From contig NZ_VXKS01000021.1 of the NCBI RefSeq assembly GCF_008711525.1, positions 1-45,417 of the forward strand: DNA of 45,417 nucleotides, read 5' to 3'. Shown piece by piece: positions 27,652 to 35,770 of this stretch. The translations under genes and the position numbers were made by a program. Every line of letters begins with the position of its first letter. The stretch's first letter is position 1. A model generated the notes under the pieces. It saw only the letters and a list, made by a program, of their open reading frames with translations, had not been told where the DNA came from and made no database searches. This DNA comes from Cysteiniphilum sp. JM-1 (GTDB taxonomy: Bacteria; Pseudomonadota; Gammaproteobacteria; Francisellales; Francisellaceae).

Positions 27652-27951
27652 TTAATGGGTTTCATCCGACCAGTGTTTATACATATCTTGTAAAATGCAA
27701 TGCACATGCTCATCGTATAAGGAATAGAGCACTTGTTTGCCTTGGCGTTCACCTTTAATCAGACGCTGTTCTTTCATTAATTTCAAATGATGACTAACCA
27801 GAGGCTGAGATACGCCAAGCTTTTCAACAAAGTGATTGACCGGCGTTGCTTCTTTAGCACATAGAAACAAAATGCGCATACGGTTGGCATCGCCCATGAT
27901 ATGGCACACATCAGCAATTCTCGTTAAAATAAGTTCATCAATATCACTCAT
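27652..27951 (-). CDS. ArsR/SmtB-family zinc-sensing repressor (CzrA/SmtB-like)
   Basis: 99 residues. Winged-helix core DANRMRILFLCAKEATPVNHFVEKLGVSQPLVSHHLKLMKEQRLI with wing GERQGKQVLYSL. The last helix carries the alpha-5 metal site Asp80-x-His82-(10)-His93-x2-Asp96, matching the zinc-site pattern D-x-H-(10)-H-x2-(E/H) of SmtB/CzrA except for Asp at the final position. The cysteine-rich alpha-3N site of cadmium/lead sensors is absent. Expected role: dimeric repressor that releases DNA when zinc binds. The ATPase gene follows directly, and a palindrome sits just upstream. Confidence 0.92.
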   Translation of the reverse strand: MSDIDELILTRIADVCHIMGDANRMRILFLCAKEATPVNHFVEKLGVSQPLVSHHLKLMKEQRLIKGERQGKQVLYSLYDEHVHCILQDMYKHWSDETH

Positions 27952-27970
27952 TATAAATCCATGAATTTTT

Positions 27971-27990
27971 ATATAAAAAATAATTTATAT
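27971..27990. promoter_or_regulatory. Candidate ArsR-family operator
   Basis: ATATAAA-AAATAA-TTTATAT is a perfect 7-6-7 inverted repeat 19 bases before the arsR start. ArsR/SmtB operators are imperfect AT-rich palindromes of this arm and spacer size, located over the promoter. The very high A/T content of the spacer weakens the case. Confidence 0.5.
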
Positions 27991-28050
27991 AATTTAGGTG
28001 AAAATGTGCTTGATGTAAAGTGGGTAGATGAAAAAATATGTAATAAAGGA

Positions 28051-29424
28051 TTATAGAAAAACCGGCAATACCTGAAAGAGCTTTTCAATTGTATAGACAT
28101 GATCAAGATCCGTGATCGTGACAATAACGTGATCTCCTGACTCAATCGTGTAATGATCATGCGCAATCAATACGGTGTCATCGCGAACGATAGCGCCAAT
28201 AATAATCGCTTTTGGTAAGTTTAGTTCACTGATTTTCTTACCAACTATTGGCGAGCTGTCAGCTGTGCCGTGCACGACAATTTCGCAGGCTTCCGCATGT
28301 CCTCCATAAAGTGAATAGATATTTAGCATATCACCTTTGCGCAAGTAAGTTTGGATCACACCAATAGTGATTCTTTGCGGTGAAATCGCGCGATCAATGG
28401 TGTGTGTTTCATCAACTAAAGCCGCATAGCTTAGGCTATTAACAAGGGCAATGGTGCTTTTAGCGCCCATTTTCTTAGCAAGCATTGCTGACATGATATT
28501 AGCCTCATCATCATTGGTTACTGCACAAAAAAGATCGGTGTCATCAATGCTCTCGGTATTTAATAACTCAGCATCAGAGGCGTCACCTGAGAGTACGGTG
28601 GTATTGTTTAGCGTTTCAGCAGCTAAGTGACAGTTCTCATAGTTGCGCTCAACGATTTTAACCAAATAATCATTCTCAAGCTTCTTAGCAAGCCCCATAC
28701 CGATATTGCCACCTCCAGCGATAAAGAGTTTGCGGCATGCCGTTTGTTGTGGTTGAAATTCGCGTAAAATCGCAGGAATATTAATTCGCTCAGCAATAAA
28801 GAATACTTCATCTTCTTTTTGCAAAACGGTATCAGCGGATATAAGTAAGTTTTGTTTTTTGCGATAAATAGCAACAACACGCGCATCGATATCAGGAAGC
28901 TCTTGTCTAAACTCACGAATACTCATGCCATGAAGTGGTGAGTCCTCGGCAATTTCACTCCCTGCTAACTGCAAGCGTCCATTAGCAAAATCAACAATCT
29001 GGAAACTACCAGGGTGCTCAACTAAACGTACTAGGCGTTGAGTAACTAACTCGGAGGGGTTAATAATAAGATCAATTGGGATATTGTCATTATTAAAAAT
29101 TTGCGGATAGCGCGCGTAGTTTTTGTTACGTAAACGTGCGATTTTCGTTGGGATTTTAAAAAGGCTATAGGCGATCTGGCAAGCAACGATATTAACTTCA
29201 TCATTATTAGTTACCGCAATAATCATATCCGCATCATTAGCACCTGCTTCTTCAAGAATATTGGGATGTGATGCCGAGCCACAGATCGTTTTGACGTCAA
29301 AGTGATTTTGAATATGTCTTAGTCGCTCAGCTTTTTCATCCACGACACTAATGTTATGATCTTTTTGTAAATTCTTAGCCAGAGAGCTGCCGACTTGTCC
29401 GGCGCCTAAAATAATAATTTTCAT
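28051..29424 (-). CDS. trkA: Trk system potassium-uptake regulatory protein TrkA
   Basis: 457 residues: two tandem RCK units. The first Rossmann NAD site is IILGAGQVGSSLAKNL with the acid in VVDEKAERL; the second is LFIAGGGNIGMGLAKKL with VERNYENCHL. Each is followed by a TrkA_C half (e.g. LQLAGSEIAEDSPLHG; SPIVGKKISELNLPKA). It gates the TrkH/G potassium channel from the cytoplasmic side. No trkH gene lies in the window. Its ATG overlaps the adenosyltransferase stop by 4 bases, so the two are translationally coupled. Confidence 0.95.
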   Translation of the reverse strand: MKIIILGAGQVGSSLAKNLQKDHNISVVDEKAERLRHIQNHFDVKTICGSASHPNILEEAGANDADMIIAVTNNDEVNIVACQIAYSLFKIPTKIARLRNKNYARYPQIFNNDNIPIDLIINPSELVTQRLVRLVEHPGSFQIVDFANGRLQLAGSEIAEDSPLHGMSIREFRQELPDIDARVVAIYRKKQNLLISADTVLQKEDEVFFIAERINIPAILREFQPQQTACRKLFIAGGGNIGMGLAKKLENDYLVKIVERNYENCHLAAETLNNTTVLSGDASDAELLNTESIDDTDLFCAVTNDDEANIMSAMLAKKMGAKSTIALVNSLSYAALVDETHTIDRAISPQRITIGVIQTYLRKGDMLNIYSLYGGHAEACEIVVHGTADSSPIVGKKISELNLPKAIIIGAIVRDDTVLIAHDHYTIESGDHVIVTITDLDHVYTIEKLFQVLPVFL

Positions 29425-29996
29425 AATTTTTCCTGTGTTTTATCACTTCTATGGCTTTTCCACAACACTTCATCATGCTGATCTAATTGGTTAAAAAAAC
29501 GTGCCAACACAAATAAATAATCAGATAAGCGATTCAAAAAACTTAAAATAAGTGGGTTATGCGCTTTTGTCTGATCTTGGATCAAGGCAACATAGTGGCG
29601 TTCTGCTTTACGTGCGATGGTACGTGCTTGATGGCTTAAAGCCGCACACTGTGAACCACCAGGTAAAATAAACTCTTTCAAAGGTGGTAAAGACTCATTC
29701 CAATGATCAATTTGGATTTCAAGTGCGGTAACAGCATGATCCGTTAGTTGGCTAAATTGAGGAAACGATAGCTCGCCACCGATGTTAAATAAATGATGTT
29801 GAATATTTTGTAGTTGGTTGTTTATGTCAAGGTTGCTTGAAAAGGCGACAATCACACCAATGGCGGCGTTTAACTCATCAATCTGACCAATGGTTTCAAT
29901 AATCGGTTCGCATTTATCAATACGAATATTATCTGAGAGGGCAGTAGTACCTTTGTCGCCGGTTTTGGTGTAAATTTTTGATAGTCTATGACCCAT
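29421..29996 (-). CDS. PduO/MMAB-type cob(I)alamin adenosyltransferase
   Basis: 191 residues. It transfers adenosyl from ATP to cobalamin to give coenzyme B12. The N-terminal ATP loop IYTKTGDKGTTALSDNIRIDK and ETIGQIDELNAAIG, then EFILPGGSQCAALSHQARTIARKAER and LNRLSDYLFVLARF, are the full set of family motifs. No B12-dependent mutase, dehydratase or cobalamin synthesis gene is nearby; it sits between rlmE and trkA, overlapping trkA by 4 bases. It implies either salvaged cobalamin or a B12 enzyme elsewhere. Confidence 0.93.
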   Translation of the reverse strand: MGHRLSKIYTKTGDKGTTALSDNIRIDKCEPIIETIGQIDELNAAIGVIVAFSSNLDINNQLQNIQHHLFNIGGELSFPQFSQLTDHAVTALEIQIDHWNESLPPLKEFILPGGSQCAALSHQARTIARKAERHYVALIQDQTKAHNPLILSFLNRLSDYLFVLARFFNQLDQHDEVLWKSHRSDKTQEKL

Positions 29997-30007
29997 GAAT
30001 GATTCCT

Positions 30008-30634
30008 TTAACGTTTATTAAATCCGATCACATAGACTTCGCGTGAGCGCGCACGAGATGCATCAGGTTTACGAATAACAACTTTTTGAAAGCGCTCTTG
30101 AACTGCCTTTACAAAAGGATCAAAGCCTTCACCTTGGAAAACTTTAGCTAAGAAATTACCACGTGATTTTAATGTGCTATCGGCAAAATCAAGTGCCAAT
30201 TCAACCAGATACATTGATCCGGCTTGATCGGTATTGCGATTTCCACTCATATTTGGTGCCATATCAGAGATCACCCAATCAATTGACTCACCTTCAGTTA
30301 ATTGCATTAAGGCTTCATATGGCTCATCCTCGGTGAAATCGCCTTGAATAAAGGTCACATCAGGTAATGGATCCATCTCGAGAATATCCAAGGCAAACAC
30401 CTTGCCTTCAGAACCAACAAAATCCGTTAAAACCTGTGACCAACCACCAGGAGCCGCCCCCAGATCAACAACGGTCATGCCTTGTTTGAATAGCTTATCT
30501 TTTTGTTGTAGCTCCATGAGTTTGTAAGCTGCGCGTGATCTTAGACCATCTTTTTTAGATTGGTTAACATAATGATCATTATGATGCTCATCAAGCCAAC
30601 GTTTGCTGCTTTTGCTATGTTTATTTTTTGACAT
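30008..30634 (-). CDS. rlmE: 23S rRNA (uridine(2552)-2'-O)-methyltransferase RlmE
   Basis: 208 residues from the ATG at 30634, matching the usual length. It methylates U2552 in the A-loop late in 50S assembly. Family features: LRSRAAYKLMELQQKDKLF (with the catalytic Lys), VDLGAAPGGWSQVL (SAM site), WVISDMAPNMSGN (catalytic Asp), and LAKVFQGEGFD (catalytic Lys). It is the first gene of an rlmE-adenosyltransferase-trkA transcript; ftsH and yhbY, its usual neighbours, are absent. Confidence 0.96.
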   Translation of the reverse strand: MSKNKHSKSSKRWLDEHHNDHYVNQSKKDGLRSRAAYKLMELQQKDKLFKQGMTVVDLGAAPGGWSQVLTDFVGSEGKVFALDILEMDPLPDVTFIQGDFTEDEPYEALMQLTEGESIDWVISDMAPNMSGNRNTDQAGSMYLVELALDFADSTLKSRGNFLAKVFQGEGFDPFVKAVQERFQKVVIRKPDASRARSREVYVIGFNKR

Positions 30635-30715
30635 TAACAAATAAAGGTATCGTGCTAATTAATGTCAACAGTATATCACCTAGGAAAATATACAGTAGCT
30701 TACTTTTTTACTTTT

Positions 30716-30886
30716 TCATTTTTTGCATTTATTGAAAACGCGTAAAACATCATAGACAGCTGCAATTTGATCGTTTTGAGCTTGTTTTAATCCTTGCTGC
30801 ATTTTCTTGATTTGCCAATTGCGAAGGTTGTCTTGCTGTTTGCTTACAGCAGAGACCTTATAGTTGGGATAAAGGTTGAGCGACAT
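30716..30886 (-). CDS. Micro-ORF, 56 residues, tail resembles ribbon-helix-helix antitoxins
   Basis: 56 codons, overlapping the last 29 bases of chaA and transcribed the same way. The core NWQIKKMQQGLKQAQNDQIAA then YDVLRVFNK has the helical spacing of the C-terminal half of small RHH antitoxins ('W(Q)...i..gl.eA..g.fa...ev...f.k'). The preceding beta strand and first helix of an RHH fold are missing, there is no good ribosome site, and no toxin gene is next to it. An in-frame stop lies just upstream of the ATG. It may be a remnant rather than a working gene. Confidence 0.3.
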   Translation of the reverse strand: MSLNLYPNYKVSAVSKQQDNLRNWQIKKMQQGLKQAQNDQIAAVYDVLRVFNKCKK

Positions 30887-31985
30887 CGAAAATCAACGCA
30901 AAGTAAACGATAAAGACACTCAGAAGAACCATTCCATTAAAGACGCTAGTGCGTCGTGAAGTGAAGGTAACCAAGGCAATTAAAAAGGTTAGCACCATAA
31001 TCACAATTGATGTGCTATTTAATCCAAGAATTAATGGTTGACCAAGGACAAGGCTTATGACAAGTACCGATGGCACGGTAAGGCAAATGGTAGCAACCGC
31101 AGAGCCCATGCATAGATTAATTGAGCGCTGTAATTGATTTTTATAAGCAGCTTGAATAGCGCTCACTCCCTCTGGGGTTAATACTAAAAGCGCGATAATA
31201 AAACCGCCTAACTTACTGGGAAGTCCTGCCTCTTGAATGCTAAACTCAAGAAAACTGGCAAGGTTTTTTGATAAGGCAATCATCACGACAAGACCAAGGA
31301 GTAACATAATGACATGATAGAGTACTGAGCCCATAGGGCTGTGGTGTTCCTCATCACTATCGCCATCATGCTTATACTGAAAATAGTCTTTATGTGTTAC
31401 CGTTTGTTTCACTAGAAATACCGCATAAAGGATGACACAAACAATAATCACGACAACTGATTGACTTAAGTTAAACGTGCCCGCATCAGTTGCGACAGTA
31501 TAATTAGGGAGTATTAAACAGACTGTTAATAAAAGAATGAGTAAAGAAATATAAATACTAGCACCTTCGGTATTATACATTTGTGTGTTGTGTTTTATAC
31601 CTCCTGTTAATAGACTAAGTCCAGCAAAGCCATTAACGGCAATCATAATTACGGCAAACATCGTGTCTCGGGCAAGGGTGGGGTCCCCTTTGCCAATCAA
31701 CATCATGGTGATAATTAATGCCACTTCAATTGAGATAACAGAAAGGGTTAGAATTAAGGTACCATAGGGTTCACCAAATTTTTCAGCTAACCAATCCGCG
31801 TGTTTAACGACATTAAAGGCGCAAACGAGCATCACAGCAAAGATAACAAAGGTTGTAGCTGCCGTGGCAAAGTGGCTAATGTTATATGGGTCCAGACCTA
31901 AAAAAACCATATTTAATAGAACAAAGAGGATGATGGGCAAAATAACGCCATATTCGGTTTTAATAAAACTTATTGTTTTGTGCAT
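30858..31985 (-). CDS. chaA: Calcium/sodium/potassium:proton antiporter ChaA-like
   Basis: 375 residues from the ATG at 31985, which has a perfect AGGAGG four bases away; longer starts are unlikely. It has about 11 membrane spans in two inverted halves, each with a CaCA acidic repeat: GEPYGTLILTLSVISIEVALI in the first, and LGGFIIALLVLTPEGVSAIQAA in the second, with the Glu residues that bind the cation. An acidic, histidine-rich cytoplasmic loop (HDGDSDEEHHSP) links the halves. Expected role: cation export under alkaline or salt stress. A 140-base spacer separates it from the upstream glutamate-synthase-like gene. Confidence 0.9.
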   Translation of the reverse strand: MHKTISFIKTEYGVILPIILFVLLNMVFLGLDPYNISHFATAATTFVIFAVMLVCAFNVVKHADWLAEKFGEPYGTLILTLSVISIEVALIITMMLIGKGDPTLARDTMFAVIMIAVNGFAGLSLLTGGIKHNTQMYNTEGASIYISLLILLLTVCLILPNYTVATDAGTFNLSQSVVVIIVCVILYAVFLVKQTVTHKDYFQYKHDGDSDEEHHSPMGSVLYHVIMLLLGLVVMIALSKNLASFLEFSIQEAGLPSKLGGFIIALLVLTPEGVSAIQAAYKNQLQRSINLCMGSAVATICLTVPSVLVISLVLGQPLILGLNSTSIVIMVLTFLIALVTFTSRRTSVFNGMVLLSVFIVYFALIFDVAQPLSQL

Positions 31986-32203
31986 TTTACCTCCTATTTG
32001 TTCGTTGTTTTCAAGTCGTTTTTTCATATGACTTCTCTTACTGCTAGTCAGATGATAAACCAAAACCTGTTATTTATTATAATTTAAGTATTTAAAAAAG
32101 TGTAAGAGCAAGTTACCGGTGGATACCTTACAATCTTTAGTTAATCACTTGCAAGCAGTTTTTAAAATAAGTCGATAAAATGGACGTTTTGCTGATAGTT
32201 TTT

Positions 32204-33793
32204 TTAAAAGCGCTCAGCCGATGCTTGTTGCCAGTACTTAGCATATTGCGCTGGCAAGTTATTATCATCTAATAAACTACCTTTTTTAAGGTATTGATAG
32301 ACTTCATCGAGTGATTGCACGGTTTTTTCATCAATACGACGTATAACACGTGAGGCGGAAAGCTCACTTGGGTTCTTAAGTCCCATAGCGCCAACAAGTT
32401 CAGTAAAGCTTTTAACGGTTGCGTCATGAAAGCGGTACACTCGTTGTTTTTTATCATCAATATCAAGCGCTTTATATAGTCGTGGATTTTGTGTGGCAAC
32501 GCCGGTTGGGCAGGTATTGCGATTGCATTGTTTAGATTGAATGCATCCTAAGGATAGCATCATGGCTCGGGCGCTATTGATAACATCAGCACCTAAGGCA
32601 ATACGCTTGACCATATCAAAGCCTGTCGCTGTTTTACCGCTGGCAATAATACAAATATGCTCGCGAATACCAGAACCAACCAATGCGTTGTGAACAAATG
32701 CTAAAGCATCTTCAAGTGGCACACCAATATGATTGACGTATTCCTCAGGAGCTGCTCCTGTACCACCTTCAGCGCCATCAATGGTAATAAAATCAGGAAA
32801 AATTTGCGTTTTTAACATGGCTTTACAAATTGAGAAAAACTCGGTTTTGCGCCCTATGCACAGTTTAAACCCAATGGGTTTACCACCGGAGAGATCGCGC
32901 AATTTTTGTATAAATTGACATAGCTCAACAGGAGTTGAGAAAGCAGTGTGCGCAGGCGGAGATAAAACATCTTCACCCATCGGCACATCACGAATTTTAG
33001 CAATCTCAGGGGTGAGTTTTTCCTTAGGTAACACACCGCCATGAGCAGGTTTTGCCCCTTGTGAGAGTTTAATCTCAATCATTTTAATATCATCATACTG
33101 CGCTTGAATGGCAAACTTATCTGGATCAAACTGCCCATCTTTAGTCCTAAAACCAAAATATCCTGTCCCAATTTGCAGACAAATATCACCACCTTGGCGA
33201 TGATATTCTGTTAAACCACCTTCGCCAGTGTTATGACAAAATCCACCAAGCTTCGCACCTTTATTAAGTGCCATAATTGCATTTTTAGATAAGGCGCCAT
33301 AGCTCATGGCAGAAATATTTAGGCGTGATGAGATATAAGGTTTGGTGCATTGATGATTGCCTATTTGAAATTTAGGATCCACATCCTTTGGGTGGATAGG
33401 TGCTAATGAATGCAAAACCCACTCATAACCTGGGCGGTTAATATCGCGCTCGGTACCAAAGGGAAGCGTGTCCTCGATGCCTTTAGCGCGTTGATAAACT
33501 AAAGAACGAGTTTGTCGATCAAAAGGGCGCTCGCTTTGGTCTGTCGCAACAAAATACTGCTGAATCTCAGGGCGAAAGAACTCCAAGATAAAGCGCATAT
33601 GCCCAAGGACGGGGAAGTTGCGTAGTATGGTATGCTTTTTTTGTGTTACATCATAAATGGCAACAATAATAAGCGCAATGATAACAATGCTCATCGTAAT
33701 CTCACTGTGCAATAAAGCCAAAAAAGCAAGAATAATGAGTAAGACAATACCAAATCCAATATACCATTTTCTACGTTCTGAGATGTGAAACAT
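32204..33793 (-). CDS. Membrane-anchored FMN-binding glutamate synthase family protein
   Basis: 529 residues. Two hydrophobic spans at about 12-30 and 33-47 are followed by a cytoplasmic domain like the FMN/iron-sulfur part of glutamate synthase: ISAMSYGALSKNAIMALNKGAK, NTGEGGL, IKLSQGAKPAHGGVLP, ITIDGAEGGTGAAP and the cluster cysteines C-x5-C-x4-C in CIQSKQCNRNTCPTG. It lacks the glutamine amidotransferase domain, so it cannot by itself be a glutamine-dependent GOGAT. Standalone two-span versions like this are widespread, and their substrate is not established. It is divergent from the pst operon. Confidence 0.9.
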   Translation of the reverse strand: MFHISERRKWYIGFGIVLLIILAFLALLHSEITMSIVIIALIIVAIYDVTQKKHTILRNFPVLGHMRFILEFFRPEIQQYFVATDQSERPFDRQTRSLVYQRAKGIEDTLPFGTERDINRPGYEWVLHSLAPIHPKDVDPKFQIGNHQCTKPYISSRLNISAMSYGALSKNAIMALNKGAKLGGFCHNTGEGGLTEYHRQGGDICLQIGTGYFGFRTKDGQFDPDKFAIQAQYDDIKMIEIKLSQGAKPAHGGVLPKEKLTPEIAKIRDVPMGEDVLSPPAHTAFSTPVELCQFIQKLRDLSGGKPIGFKLCIGRKTEFFSICKAMLKTQIFPDFITIDGAEGGTGAAPEEYVNHIGVPLEDALAFVHNALVGSGIREHICIIASGKTATGFDMVKRIALGADVINSARAMMLSLGCIQSKQCNRNTCPTGVATQNPRLYKALDIDDKKQRVYRFHDATVKSFTELVGAMGLKNPSELSASRVIRRIDEKTVQSLDEVYQYLKKGSLLDDNNLPAQYAKYWQQASAERF

Positions 33794-33881
33794 AAATATT
33801 CCTTAGTGTTTAGTCCTATGTTCATATGGAATAATAGTGAGAAATATGAGAAATTCAATTTAAAACAACCATAGCCATCAA

Positions 33882-33915
33882 TTGTAACATAACTGTAACA
33901 ATTGATATTTATGCT
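33882..33915 (+). promoter_or_regulatory. Pho box and -10 element of the pst operon
   Basis: TTGTAAC (33882-33888), 4 bases, CTGTAAC (33893-33899): two 7-base direct repeats spaced as in the PhoB site CTGTCAT-N4-CTGTCAC. A -10-like TATGCT (33910-33915) begins after exactly 10 bases, the spacing seen at PhoB-activated promoters lacking a -35. It lies 35 bases before the pstC start. The same stretch also forms an inverted pair (TCAATTGT...ACAATTGA). Confidence 0.8.
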
Positions 33916-33949
33916 TAGCAACGACTTAATTAAGTAGGAAGGATAGGTT

Positions 33950-34918
33950 TTGAGGCAAAGTGGGGATAGAAATTTTTTGAAGCTATTAATAGCTTTGGCA
34001 TCGCTAACACTGATCATTTTTGTGTTGCTGTTAATGAGTCTTATTGTATTTAGTTGGCCAAGTATTCGTGAGTATGGTGTCTCTTTTCTGTGGAGCGATG
34101 CGTGGAATCCTGTAACTGAGCAATTTGGCGCCTATTCAGTTATCATTGGTACGCTGGTTACATCTATTTTGGCACTTGTAATTGCTGTGCCCTTTAGCTT
34201 AGGTGTTGCACTTTTAATCGATGAGTTATTACCCAGACGCATAGGTAGAATTCTTGCGCGATTGATTGAGCTAATGGCAGGGATTCCGAGTATCGTTTAT
34301 GGTATTTGGGGGCTTTTTGTCCTTTTGCCGTGGGTGAAATCTTTGCAATTAAAATTAATGCCCTTATCACTATCTTGGCAGGCTAAGTTTTCAGCTCTTG
34401 CCGAGAGTGGCTCATTTTGGGCACACTTTGAGCCGCTTGTGATGTTCTTTATCAAAAGCTTACCAACGGGCAGTAGTATTTTTGCTGCGAGTATTATCTT
34501 AGCCATTATGGTGATCCCTTTAATCTCATCGGTGATGCGTGATGTGATCAGTGCGATTCCACAAGTGACAAAAGAAGCAGCATTTGGTATTGGTGCGACC
34601 AAATGGGAAGTCACTAAAAATGTCATTTTTCCTTATGCCTTACCTGGTATGATGGGTGCGATTATTTTAGGCTTTGGCCGTGCTCTAGGTGAGACAATGG
34701 CAGTGACCTTTGTGATTGGTAATGTCCATAGTTTGCAAGGTCTATTTATGCCAAGCGCGACCATCTCATCAGCCATTGCTAATGAGTTTAATGAAGCATT
34801 AGGCACATTATATCCTGCCGCACTAGTTGAAACAGGATTGATATTATTCTTAATCACTCTGGTGGTTTTACTGATATCACGTTGGATTTTAAAGCGTTAC
34901 AAAGTAGGGGTGGCATAA
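33950..34918 (+). CDS. pstC: Phosphate ABC transporter permease PstC
   Basis: 322 residues. Inner-membrane half of the high-affinity phosphate importer. Six spans; GTLVTSILALVIAVPFSLGVALLIDE opens the permease core, GIPSIVYGIWGLFVLLP and GATKWEVTKNVIFPYALPGMMGAIILGFGRALGETMAVTFVIG (the EAA loop plus transport helix) are diagnostic. The start is an unusual TTG at 33950 behind AGGAAGGATAGG. First gene of the operon; pstA overlaps its stop by one base. Confidence 0.95.
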   Translation: MRQSGDRNFLKLLIALASLTLIIFVLLLMSLIVFSWPSIREYGVSFLWSDAWNPVTEQFGAYSVIIGTLVTSILALVIAVPFSLGVALLIDELLPRRIGRILARLIELMAGIPSIVYGIWGLFVLLPWVKSLQLKLMPLSLSWQAKFSALAESGSFWAHFEPLVMFFIKSLPTGSSIFAASIILAIMVIPLISSVMRDVISAIPQVTKEAAFGIGATKWEVTKNVIFPYALPGMMGAIILGFGRALGETMAVTFVIGNVHSLQGLFMPSATISSAIANEFNEALGTLYPAALVETGLILFLITLVVLLISRWILKRYKVGVA

Positions 34919-35745
34919 TGAATATAATTGGACAAGTCGCACTTAAGCGCCGTATTAAATCAAATATTTTTGTCTCACTGTGCTGGCTAAGTGCGATTAT
35001 TAGTATCTTTTTTTTGTGTAGCATTTTATATGAGTTGGTAATGCGTGGTATGCCTAGCTTTAGCACGTATCTTTTTATACATGACACGAGGGAACTAGGG
35101 CTTAGAAATGCGATTGTTGGCTCATTGATGTTAACAATTGGTGCAATAGTCATTGCCACGCCAATTTCCATTTTAACGGCGACTTTCTTTGTTGAGTTTC
35201 GACAATTCAGACGCACGATTAAAGTCTTACGCTTTATCAATGATATGATGTTAAGCACGCCATCAGTGATTGTTGGTTTATTTATCTATACCCTTATTGT
35301 TGTTAACACCAGTTTTTCAGGTTATGCCGGAATCATTGCGCTAGCGGTTATCGCGATGCCGATGATCACACGTGCAGCGGAGGATGTGTTATATCTTGTA
35401 TCTCCGATGTTAAAGGAATCAGCCATCGCACTAGGTGTGCCAAAGTGGCGTGTGATTGTGATGATTGGTTTTCGCTCGGCAAAGACGGGACTCATTACTG
35501 CGGTGGTATTAGCCACGGCAAGAGTGATGGGCGAAAGTGCACCATTGTTGTTTACTTCAGCAAAAAACAGCTTTTTAAGTTTCAATATGGGGCAAGCGAT
35601 TGAGAGCCTACCGGTGATGATTTTTGAAAATGCAATGCAGCCATATCCGGAGTTTCAACAAGTTGCATGGACGGCGGCACTTATTGTTACCGCATTAGTA
35701 TTGGTAATGAATTTAACGGCGCGTTGGATTGCAAAAGATAAATAA
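34918..35745 (+). CDS. pstA: Phosphate ABC transporter permease PstA
   Basis: 275 residues from the ATG at 34918, which shares one base with the pstC stop (TAATG). Partner permease of PstC. LRNAIVGSLMLTIGAIVIATPISILTA, MLSTPSVIVGLFIYTLIV, and the EAA loop ALGVPKWRVIVMIGFRSAKTGLITAVVLATARVMGESAPLLFT are all PstA-type. Translationally coupled to pstC. Confidence 0.95.
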   Translation: MNIIGQVALKRRIKSNIFVSLCWLSAIISIFFLCSILYELVMRGMPSFSTYLFIHDTRELGLRNAIVGSLMLTIGAIVIATPISILTATFFVEFRQFRRTIKVLRFINDMMLSTPSVIVGLFIYTLIVVNTSFSGYAGIIALAVIAMPMITRAAEDVLYLVSPMLKESAIALGVPKWRVIVMIGFRSAKTGLITAVVLATARVMGESAPLLFTSAKNSFLSFNMGQAIESLPVMIFENAMQPYPEFQQVAWTAALIVTALVLVMNLTARWIAKDK

Positions 35746-35770
35746 CTGGTAATAAATCAAAGAATAAGAG

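Noticed and set aside
32100-32200. Short complementary TGTAA/TTACA pieces between chaA and the glutamate-synthase-like gene
   Set aside because: Only 5-base arms with a long loop; expected by chance in AT-rich DNA.
34297-35258. Open frames antisense to pstC/pstA
   Set aside because: Their sequences are complements of membrane-span codons; the plus-strand proteins are clearly real.
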